Positions 33,545-39,754 of a stretch of DNA of 42,374 nucleotides are shown here, piece by piece (position 1 is the first letter of the stretch; each line of letters begins with the position of its first letter). Origin of the DNA: a virus; the IMG/VR virus record IMGVR_UViG_3300049617_000256, positions 1-42,374 of that record. One strand, written 5' to 3'. The notes under the pieces were generated by a model. That model saw only the letters and a list, made by a program, of their open reading frames with translations, did not search any database and was not told where the DNA came from. A program made the translations under genes and the position numbers.

Positions 33545-34950
33545 GTTCTAACGAATTGGATTTTAATATTCTAAAAACATTAGTTACCAATAAAAAGCAC
33601 GCATTGGATTTCGTCAATGAATGTGACCCAAAACTCTTTTCAACTGAAGTATGGAATTTTGCCAATTTAGTATTTGGCTATATTCGTACTTATAAAGAAT
33701 TGCCAACTCTTCGTGTCATGACAGAGAGACTTGCTAAAAGCAAAAATGATGCCTTAACCCTTCATGTTCAAAAGATGTGGGATCAGATTGATAAAACCAA
33801 TTATAATGATCATGAATATAAACATGATCTAGAAAAAATTAAGAGACGTTACGCAGAAAAGCAAATCGCCTTAATGAAGGACTCTCTTACCAAGCTCGAT
33901 CCTGGTAGTATTGATATTCCTAAAATCATGTCAGAGATGACGAAGACAGTTCAAACCGTTAAGGCTTTGAGTCAGGTTAAATCTTACGAACGTAAAACTT
34001 TAAAAGAAGCAATTCCTACTTTTAGAGAAGAATATAATGCCAAAATGGAAGACCCGCATTTTGATCAGGGTATTCGTACAGGCTATTCTTATTTAGATAG
34101 TGCCACAGATGGGTTAAGACCTAGTGAATTGATTCTCATTGGTGGTGAATCGGGTGCGGGTAAATCCATGTTGTTAATGAACATGGCAATCCAAATGTGG
34201 CTGCAAGATAATAAGGTTGACATGACTGGTAATTTTGGTCCAGGTCAACACATTTTATATTTCTCTTTGGAAATGCCATTCAAGCCTTGTTTAAATCGTA
34301 CCTTGGCAAGACTGTCGGGTAATCCTTCCAAATTGATCAGAAATGCTAAATTAAATAATGATGAAGCTCTAAAGCTGAAGAAAGCTTTGAAATTTATTGA
34401 TAATTATCCTTATCAATTTGAAATTGTCGATATCCCTAGAGGTGCGACAATGGAAAGTTTGGAACTTATCTATGAGGAGGCGAAAGCAACTTATGATCCC
34501 AAAGTCATTATAATCGATTACATGGGTTTGATGAGTTACGAGGGCGCCGAAATGGAAGACTGGCTAAAATTAGGAAAGATTGCAGAAAAAATTCATGAAT
34601 TTGCCAGAGTGCATAACTGTACAGTATTAAGTGCCGTCCAATTGAATCGTGGCAAGGGTGGTAAGGAAGCAGAAGATAAGATTGGTCTTCACAGAATTGG
34701 TCGTTCTGCTTTGATTATGCAGAATGCTAATATTGCCATTCAGATTGAGACTCGTCCCAACGAGAAGTCATATCCTGACATGTATTACCATCTGATTAAA
34801 AATAGAGATGGTGAGCAGGGTAAAGGAAAAGTTATTAAAAATCTATCAGCGGGTACATTAATTGATGATGCTTCGGAAAATCCAGATGCTTCAGAATTCA
34901 TTAATCGTGACCCAGATGACATTTCAGATAAACTAGGAATGTTGGATTAA
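33541..34950 (+). CDS. DnaB-like replicative DNA helicase
   Basis: This 469-aa protein has a helical N-terminal domain and a RecA-like C-terminal domain, as in DnaB and T4 gp41. The linker region IRTGYSYLDSATDGLRPSELILIGG leads into Walker A GGESGAGKS (G201-S209). ILYFSLEMPF, IIIDYMGLMS (Walker B), a SAVQLNRGKGGKE loop and HRIGRSALIMQNANIAIQIE follow in the family order. Length matches phage DnaB-type helicases. It is translationally coupled to the loader (ATGA) and closes the replication operon. It would be the ring-shaped helicase unwinding the fork. Confidence 0.92.
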   Translation: MSSNELDFNILKTLVTNKKHALDFVNECDPKLFSTEVWNFANLVFGYIRTYKELPTLRVMTERLAKSKNDALTLHVQKMWDQIDKTNYNDHEYKHDLEKIKRRYAEKQIALMKDSLTKLDPGSIDIPKIMSEMTKTVQTVKALSQVKSYERKTLKEAIPTFREEYNAKMEDPHFDQGIRTGYSYLDSATDGLRPSELILIGGESGAGKSMLLMNMAIQMWLQDNKVDMTGNFGPGQHILYFSLEMPFKPCLNRTLARLSGNPSKLIRNAKLNNDEALKLKKALKFIDNYPYQFEIVDIPRGATMESLELIYEEAKATYDPKVIIIDYMGLMSYEGAEMEDWLKLGKIAEKIHEFARVHNCTVLSAVQLNRGKGGKEAEDKIGLHRIGRSALIMQNANIAIQIETRPNEKSYPDMYYHLIKNRDGEQGKGKVIKNLSAGTLIDDASENPDASEFINRDPDDISDKLGMLD

Positions 34951-34963
34951 AAAGGCATATAAT
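34942..34963 (+). promoter_or_regulatory. Putative phage promoter, copy 2 (TTGGAT-N10-TATAATAG)
   Basis: TTGGAT (34942-34947), at the end of the DnaB-like gene, is followed after exactly ten bases by TATAATAG (34958-34965). Spacing and both boxes match the copy before the tubulin-like gene. It sits ten bases before the small gene at 34973. A chance match is possible because part of each copy is coding. Confidence 0.35.
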
Positions 34964-34972
34964 AGAGGCAAA

Positions 34973-35146
34973 ATGCAGGATCAAATCATAGCAGAAGCAG
35001 TTAGAATAGAATACGAAGAAGACACGGGAAAACTCTATATTGTCTTTGAAGTTAAAGATGAGAAATCTAAACAAGATATTAGAAAAAATTGGACTAAAGA
35101 TATAGATTACAAATTAGTAGATAAGTTTTTAGTTAAAGGAAAATAA
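34973..35146 (+). CDS. Small hypothetical protein (57 aa)
   Basis: A complete 57-codon frame runs from ATG (34973) to TAA (35144-35146) and fills the gap between the DnaB-like gene and the zinc-ribbon gene. AGAGG lies five bases upstream of the start. The product begins MQDQIIAEAVRIEYEEDTGK, then has a strand-like LYIVFEVKD and a charged helix ending in FLVKGK. It resembles the small KTSC-like or single-strand accessory proteins only in size; no motif is certain. Its fit between neighbours, one base before the next ATG, is the main reason to call it real. Confidence 0.65.
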   Translation: MQDQIIAEAVRIEYEEDTGKLYIVFEVKDEKSKQDIRKNWTKDIDYKLVDKFLVKGK

Positions 35147-35147
35147 A

Positions 35148-35453
35148 ATGCCTACGTACGAACATCGTTGTGATTCTTGTTTACATGAGTGGGAAGACTC
35201 CTATTCCATCAAGGCTGAACCGCCCAAGGTTTGCCCCGAGTGCAAACAAGAGACTGCGAGAAGAATGATTTCTTTGGGTGGTAAAGGTGTAGTAGAATTA
35301 ACTGGTAATGAATTGGTATCCAAAGTTAAGGAAGATACCGCCAAACTGAAGAAGGAAGTATATTCTTCAGAAAAGGCTTACAGTAATTTCATAGGTGAAC
35401 ATCACTATGAGAATCTACAGAAGAAAATTGATAATCAGAAAAGAAATAGATGA
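35148..35453 (+). CDS. FmdB-type zinc-ribbon protein
   Basis: This 101-aa protein starts MPTYEHRCDSCLHEWEDS, then VCPECKQETARRMISLGGKG. Two CxxC pairs (C8/C11 and about C29/C32) and the MPTYEY-like start match FmdB/YdgX-type regulatory zinc ribbons (about 60-100 aa). The second half is Lys/Glu-rich and helical. It probably binds one zinc ion; the role in phages is not established. A second such protein lies 0.5 kb downstream, with one small gene between them. The ATG overlap with the next gene indicates coupling. Confidence 0.78.
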   Translation: MPTYEHRCDSCLHEWEDSYSIKAEPPKVCPECKQETARRMISLGGKGVVELTGNELVSKVKEDTAKLKKEVYSSEKAYSNFIGEHHYENLQKKIDNQKRNR

Positions 35454-35677
35454 ACGATTTTAGAAATGTTGGATTATCTGCTCGACTAACTGTATGCTCG
35501 CATACCATTAGGGCGCTATTATCAGAAATAAAAGAAATTGAATTTGATGCAAAAATGTCTGTAAATGATAAGCTAGATAAAATAAAAATCATTCGAGAAG
35601 AAATAAGTAAAGTTGGCATGGAAATTGACAGTATAAAAAAAGAGATTATATTGATCCATGCATACAAAATAAATTAA
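35450..35677 (+). CDS. Small coiled-coil hypothetical protein
   Basis: This 75-aa protein starts at ATGA overlapping the zinc-ribbon stop. After a short N-terminus (LSARLTVCSHTIRALL) it is a heptad-like charged helix (EIKEIEFDAKMSVNDKLDKI, then IREEISKVGMEIDSIKKEI), so a coiled coil is likely. No domain was recognised. Being wedged between two FmdB-type zinc ribbons suggests a shared transcript and perhaps a shared regulatory role, which is inference. Confidence 0.65.
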   Translation: MNDFRNVGLSARLTVCSHTIRALLSEIKEIEFDAKMSVNDKLDKIKIIREEISKVGMEIDSIKKEIILIHAYKIN

Positions 35678-35684
35678 GGAAGAT

Positions 35685-35876
35685 ATGCCGACCTACACAT
35701 ATCGTTGCCAATCGCACGGAGAATTTGACTGTGAGCATTCTATTTCTGAACAATTAGAAGAGTGCCCTAAATGTAAAGAAGAGGGTAAACCTCCATCGAA
35801 ATTAACTCGTTTAATTTCGGGAGGAACTGGCTTTATTCTCAGTGGTGGTGGTTGGGGAAATTCAGGTTATTCTTAA
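35685..35876 (+). CDS. Second FmdB-type zinc-ribbon protein
   Basis: This 63-aa protein starts MPTYTYRCQSHGEFDCEHSI and continues CPKCKEEGKPPSKLTRLISG with a Gly-rich end. The first metal pair is altered: C8 is followed by SHG rather than the usual CxxC, leaving His/Cys alternatives (H11, C16), while the second CxxC (CPKC) is intact. It is the size of compact FmdB proteins. AAGGA precedes the ATG. It shares only the general fold and start with the neighbour at 35148, so the pair looks old. The next gene begins at the overlapping TAATG. Confidence 0.75.
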   Translation: MPTYTYRCQSHGEFDCEHSISEQLEECPKCKEEGKPPSKLTRLISGGTGFILSGGGWGNSGYS

Positions 35877-36028
35877 TGCCTAAAGGAACTAAAAAAAAAG
35901 ATGACAAACAAAAGCTTCAGCAAATCATGGAGCTGTTAAAATTTGTACTTACTTTAGATGATGAGGAGATCGTTAAATCAACTATCGAATCTGTCATCGA
36001 ACTTTTAGAAGAAGAAATCAGTAAGTGA
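35876..36028 (+). CDS. Small hypothetical protein (50 aa)
   Basis: A complete 50-codon frame starts at an ATG sharing its A with the preceding stop (TAATG) and ends at TGA (36026-36028). The product is a charged helical peptide: a basic N-terminus (MPKGTKKKDDKQK), then LQQIMELLKFVL and an acidic end (ESVIELLEEEISK). The coupled start is the main support. No function can be given. Confidence 0.62.
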   Translation: MPKGTKKKDDKQKLQQIMELLKFVLTLDDEEIVKSTIESVIELLEEEISK

Positions 36029-36063
36029 ATTCAGTGAGTTGCAAAGATAATAAATTTTGACGG

Positions 36064-36109
36064 CTCATATTTGGAGATGAGTATCAATAATTGAGTATAC
36101 AATATACTT
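36064..36109 (+). promoter_or_regulatory. Two inverted repeats upstream of the sigma factor gene
   Basis: In the largest gap of the window (36029-36131), CTCAT (36064-36068) pairs with ATGAG (36077-36081) around eight bases. AGTATA (36094-36099) pairs with TATACT (36103-36108) around CAA. A TTGACG box lies at 36057-36062 with a weak TATCAA about 19 bases on. The region probably holds the sigma gene's promoter and possible operators; the exact boxes are uncertain. Confidence 0.3.
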
Positions 36110-36131
36110 CGAACTTAAGTGAGAAAAAAGA

Positions 36132-36761
36132 ATGTTGACAGAACAAGAAGCGCAAGACCTAATGATTAAATTGATCGATTTGAGAATCAAAAATAAAGAT
36201 TCTCAAGATCCGAAAATTAACATTGATTTGAAAAAGCATGAAAAAATCTGCATGGAAAAATTCAAGTATTTGGTGACCATGAAGACAGGTCGTTACAAAG
36301 CATTTAACAACTATGATGATCTTAATCAAGAGGGCTTTGAAGCCTTGATTAAAGCAATGAATAACTACAATCCAAAGAAGGGTTCTTTCTTTTGGTGGGC
36401 ACATAAGTATATTGACACGAGAATTTCTCGTAGTGCTAATTTACATACTACCATTAGATATCCGTTAAAAGTTGCAAAACAAACGACTCCTCACAAAGAG
36501 ACTATCATGCCTCTTATGATTGAAGAACGATATTGTCCCGATAAGGAGCTAGAAGAGTCTCAAGCAACTTCAGCTATCCACGGTGCGATATCTTTATTAA
36601 CTAATGATCAAAAGGAAGTCGTCAATCTTGCATTTGGATTCGATGGCGACAAGCCAATGTCAATTAATAAGATATGTAAAAAACTTAACATATCTAGATT
36701 GAGCTGTATCAAAACGATTAACAGCGCTCTTTCAACGATGAAAGAAAACATCAAAATATAA
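36132..36761 (+). CDS. Sigma-70-family RNA polymerase sigma factor
   Basis: This 209-aa protein has a sigma region 2: YDDLNQEGFEALIKAMNNYN (from about residue 61), GSFFWWAHKYIDTRISR with the aromatic -10 recognition residues, and IRYPLKV. A region 4 follows near 155-207 (LLTNDQKEVVNLAFGF, then an SINKICKKLNISR helix-turn-helix). The two are joined by a short linker. It would redirect host or phage RNA polymerase to phage promoters in the cytoplasm. Size suits an alternative sigma factor. It has its own leader with inverted repeats, so it may be separately controlled. Targets could include the TTGGAT/TATAATAG or CTCGTAT elements in this window (inference). Confidence 0.83.
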   Translation: MLTEQEAQDLMIKLIDLRIKNKDSQDPKINIDLKKHEKICMEKFKYLVTMKTGRYKAFNNYDDLNQEGFEALIKAMNNYNPKKGSFFWWAHKYIDTRISRSANLHTTIRYPLKVAKQTTPHKETIMPLMIEERYCPDKELEESQATSAIHGAISLLTNDQKEVVNLAFGFDGDKPMSINKICKKLNISRLSCIKTINSALSTMKENIKI

Positions 36762-36762
36762 C

Positions 36763-36781
36763 TAGCTGTTATAGACGGCTA
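36763..36781 (+). other. Short hairpin after the sigma factor gene
   Basis: TAGCTGT (36763-36769) pairs with ACGGCTA (36775-36781), seven pairs with one G-U, around TATAG, starting two bases after the sigma stop. No T-run follows, so it is not a typical intrinsic terminator. It could be an mRNA end stabiliser or processing site. Confidence 0.3.
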
Positions 36782-36823
36782 TTGCAACGGGTTTAATAAC
36801 TTAATTCTCGTATAGGACGAATT

Positions 36824-39340
36824 ATGACAGGATACGCTTATTCTCAGGTTTTTCAAGCATCAGTAGAGTATTTTCAGGGAGATGAATTTGCCGCAAAAGT
36901 ATTTGTGGATAAATACGCCCTGCAAAATTCTCAGGGTGAATTCTTAGAATTAACACCAACAGAAATGCATCGTCGATTGGCAAAGGAGTTTGCCAGAATA
37001 GAACAGAAATATCCCAATCCTATAGATGAAGAAACAATTTTTTCTTTACTAGATCGATTTAGATTTATTGTTCCACAAGGCAGCCCTATGTCTGCTATTG
37101 GTAACTCTTATCAATTACAAAGTATTTCTAACTGTTTTGTTATTCAAGGTGTTTATTCTGATAAATTAGATTCCTATGGTGGAATCATGCTAGCTGATCA
37201 AGAGCTAGCCCAAATTATGAAGCGACGTGGCGGAGTCGGTTTAGATATTTCCGGTATCCGACCTAAAAATGTAACGACTAATAATGCCGCCAGAACCACT
37301 GACGGCATTGCTGTCTTTCAAGATCGTTTCAGTAATACTTGTCGTGAAGTAGCTCAAAATGGTCGCCGTGGTGCGGAAATGCAAACACTAGATGGTAACC
37401 ATCCTGAAGTAGAAACCTTCATCAATATCAAGAGAGATCTCAAAAGAGTAACTGGAGCTAATATTTCTTTACGACTCAGCGATGAGTTCATGCAAGCTGC
37501 CAAAGAAGGTAAAGACTATGATTTACGTTGGCCAGTAGATGTTTCTCCTGAGAACGCCAAAGTAACTAAAAGAGTTAATATGAAAAGCATTTGGGATCAA
37601 ATCATTGATTCCGCTTGGACTTCTGCTGAACCTGGGCTTCTCTTTTGGGACACAGTAAAACGAGATACACCATCTGATATCTATTGGGAGTTTGGACACA
37701 ACTCTATTTCTACTAATCCGTGTGGAGAAATTGTTCTACCTGCTTATGATGCTTGTAGATTGTTGGTTCTTAATCTTTCTTCCTATGTTAAAAATATGTT
37801 TACAAAAGAAGCTACTTTTGATTTTAAAAAATTCAATCAACACACTATTATTGCTCAAAGATTGATGGATGATATTATCGATCTAGAAATAGAATGTATT
37901 GATCGTATTCTTCTCAAGGTAGAAGCTGACCCCGAACCTGTTGAAGTGAAACAGGTGGAACTCAATTTATGGAAAAAGATTCGTGATATGAATGTCAGTG
38001 GTCGTCGTACAGGTTTAGGTATCACTGCTTTAGGTGACACTCTAGCCATGCTAGGAATCAAATATGGTTCGAAAGAATCTATTGATATGACCCATAAAAT
38101 TTATCGAGCTTTAGCTGTTGCTTCTCATACATCCTCCTGTCTCATGGCTAAAGAGAGAGGTGCTTTTCCAATTTTTGATTACAAGTTGGAAAAAGATCAT
38201 AATTATCTCAATAATATTTTTGATGATTGTTCTCCCGAAACAAAAAAGATGTGGAAGAAAACTGGTCGTAGAAATATTGCCAATACTACCACTGCGCCGA
38301 CTGGTTCAGTTTCTTCTTTAACTCGCACAACTTCTGGTATTGAGCCGGTGTATATGCTTTCATACGTTCGTCGTAAGAAACATAATCCATCTGATAAAAG
38401 TGCTCGTGTTGACTTTGTCGATGCGATGGGAGATTCTTGGCAAGAATTTACAGTCTACCATCATGGTGTTAAACTATGGATGGATACGACTGGACAAACC
38501 GATATCAAGAAATCTCCATATTGGGGAGCCACTTCTAATGAAGTAGATTGGGTAGCTTCGGTAGAACTTCAAGCTGCTGCTCAAAAATCTATTGATCACA
38601 GCATTAGTAAAACTTGTAATTTGCCCGAGACGGCTACCAGAGAATTGGTATCTCAAGTTTATATGAAAGCTTGGGAAGCTGGTTGCAAAGGATTCACCGT
38701 TTATCGTGATAAGTGTAGAGATGGTGTTCTAATAAATACCTCAGAAGCTAAAAAGAAAAAAGATCCAGTAACCAGTAATCGTCCAGTAGAAATTGAAATG
38801 GTAATGGCACCTAAACGACCTATTGAATTATCCTGCGAAATTAAAAAAGTAAAAATTAGTGGCGCAGCCTGGACAATTTTTGTTGGAATGCTTAATGGTA
38901 AGCCATACGAAGTTTTCGGCGGTCTTTCCAAGTACGTAGATATTCCTAATAAATATAAAATGGGGAAAATTGTTAAAAATGGAAAAGTAGACGACATTAC
39001 TACTTACAACTTAATTCTCGACGAAGGCGATGATCAAATGATTGTCAAAGATATTGCTAACGTTTTCGAAAATGGTAATTTCGGTGCTTTTACTCGTACC
39101 ATTTCTCTGGCTCTTCGTCACGGTACGCCGGTTCAATATGTTGTGGAACAATTACAAAAAGATAAACACTCTGATATTACTTCCTTTTCTAAAGTTATCG
39201 CTAGAGTTTTAAAATCTTATATTCAAGATGGAACAAAATCTACTGTTGGAAGAAAATGTCCATCATGCGATAAAGATGGTTCATTTGCATATCAAGAAGG
39301 TTGTCTTCTTTGTACAAATTGTGGATATTCTAAATGTTGA
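36824..39340 (+). CDS. nrdJ: Class II (B12-dependent) ribonucleotide reductase
   Basis: This 838-aa protein is a single-chain ribonucleoside reductase of the NrdJ type. Hallmarks: QLQSISNCFVIQ with the first active-site Cys, RRGGVGLDIS, STNPCGEI (N298, C300, E302) with the thiyl-radical Cys and the Asn/Glu pair, and TAPTGSVSSLTRTTSGIEP. Near residue 680 is a TSCPD-like domain (ELSCEIKKVKISGAAWTIFV). The C-terminus is a zinc ribbon with CxxC pairs (812/815 and 827/830) and the redox pair CGYSKC (833/838). It makes dNTPs from ribonucleotides using adenosylcobalamin, works with or without oxygen, and needs no NrdB partner. The host or its surroundings must supply cobalamin. Confidence 0.93.
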   Translation: MTGYAYSQVFQASVEYFQGDEFAAKVFVDKYALQNSQGEFLELTPTEMHRRLAKEFARIEQKYPNPIDEETIFSLLDRFRFIVPQGSPMSAIGNSYQLQSISNCFVIQGVYSDKLDSYGGIMLADQELAQIMKRRGGVGLDISGIRPKNVTTNNAARTTDGIAVFQDRFSNTCREVAQNGRRGAEMQTLDGNHPEVETFINIKRDLKRVTGANISLRLSDEFMQAAKEGKDYDLRWPVDVSPENAKVTKRVNMKSIWDQIIDSAWTSAEPGLLFWDTVKRDTPSDIYWEFGHNSISTNPCGEIVLPAYDACRLLVLNLSSYVKNMFTKEATFDFKKFNQHTIIAQRLMDDIIDLEIECIDRILLKVEADPEPVEVKQVELNLWKKIRDMNVSGRRTGLGITALGDTLAMLGIKYGSKESIDMTHKIYRALAVASHTSSCLMAKERGAFPIFDYKLEKDHNYLNNIFDDCSPETKKMWKKTGRRNIANTTTAPTGSVSSLTRTTSGIEPVYMLSYVRRKKHNPSDKSARVDFVDAMGDSWQEFTVYHHGVKLWMDTTGQTDIKKSPYWGATSNEVDWVASVELQAAAQKSIDHSISKTCNLPETATRELVSQVYMKAWEAGCKGFTVYRDKCRDGVLINTSEAKKKKDPVTSNRPVEIEMVMAPKRPIELSCEIKKVKISGAAWTIFVGMLNGKPYEVFGGLSKYVDIPNKYKMGKIVKNGKVDDITTYNLILDEGDDQMIVKDIANVFENGNFGAFTRTISLALRHGTPVQYVVEQLQKDKHSDITSFSKVIARVLKSYIQDGTKSTVGRKCPSCDKDGSFAYQEGCLLCTNCGYSKC

Positions 39341-39362
39341 TATCAATTAACTCGTATTGGTA

Positions 39363-39752
39363 ATGAAGATGAAAGGTACAATCCTTCTAAATTATAGTGA
39401 CAATACCAAACAAGTTGAAGACGAAGAAAAAACTCGTTTCCTTCGTGGTATTCTGGATCAAATGAGCGTCCCGATCGGGGAATTTTGGATAGCTGACGGA
39501 CCTTTATCTATTGATCAGAAAATTAAATTGAGAGGAATCCTCGCCAGTTACGGTATACAGGTTATAGATGACTTAGATGGTCATATGCAAATATATGTTG
39601 AGGGTGAAAAGGTAGCCGAATGGTTCAAATGCACTTATAAAATAAAAAGGGATTTACGCCAAATTGATCCCAGAAAACAATTTTATTTGGAGATGGAAGT
39701 AAACTGCTGGTCGGTCTTCGAAGAAGAAGAGCAGCGCCTACAAGAGTCTTGA
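39363..39752 (+). CDS. Hypothetical protein between nrdJ and phoH
   Basis: I start this 129-aa protein at the ATG at 39363, because the in-frame TTG two codons earlier and the ATG at 39369 are less or equally supported. No start has a strong Shine-Dalgarno. Content is mixed alpha/beta: KGTILLNYSDNTKQVEDEEK, GEFWIADGPLSIDQKIKLR, YGIQVIDDLDGHMQIYVEGE and EWFKCTYKIKRDL, with a Glu-rich C-terminus. No family is recognised. It ends three bases before the phoH start. Association with nucleotide or RNA metabolism is suggested only by neighbours. Confidence 0.68.
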   Translation: MKMKGTILLNYSDNTKQVEDEEKTRFLRGILDQMSVPIGEFWIADGPLSIDQKIKLRGILASYGIQVIDDLDGHMQIYVEGEKVAEWFKCTYKIKRDLRQIDPRKQFYLEMEVNCWSVFEEEEQRLQES

Positions 39753-39754
39753 TA

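Noticed and set aside
36029-36131. A tRNA or small RNA in the longest gap
   Set aside because: Only short inverted repeats are present; no cloverleaf or CCA-type end can be drawn.
38118-38546. Two overlapping-frame + strand ORFs inside nrdJ
   Set aside because: They are out-of-frame readings of conserved reductase sequence with no independent start signals.
39749-39754. TTG start for phoH two codons upstream of ATG 39755
   Set aside because: The ATG has better spacing from AAGAG, and TTG is not needed.
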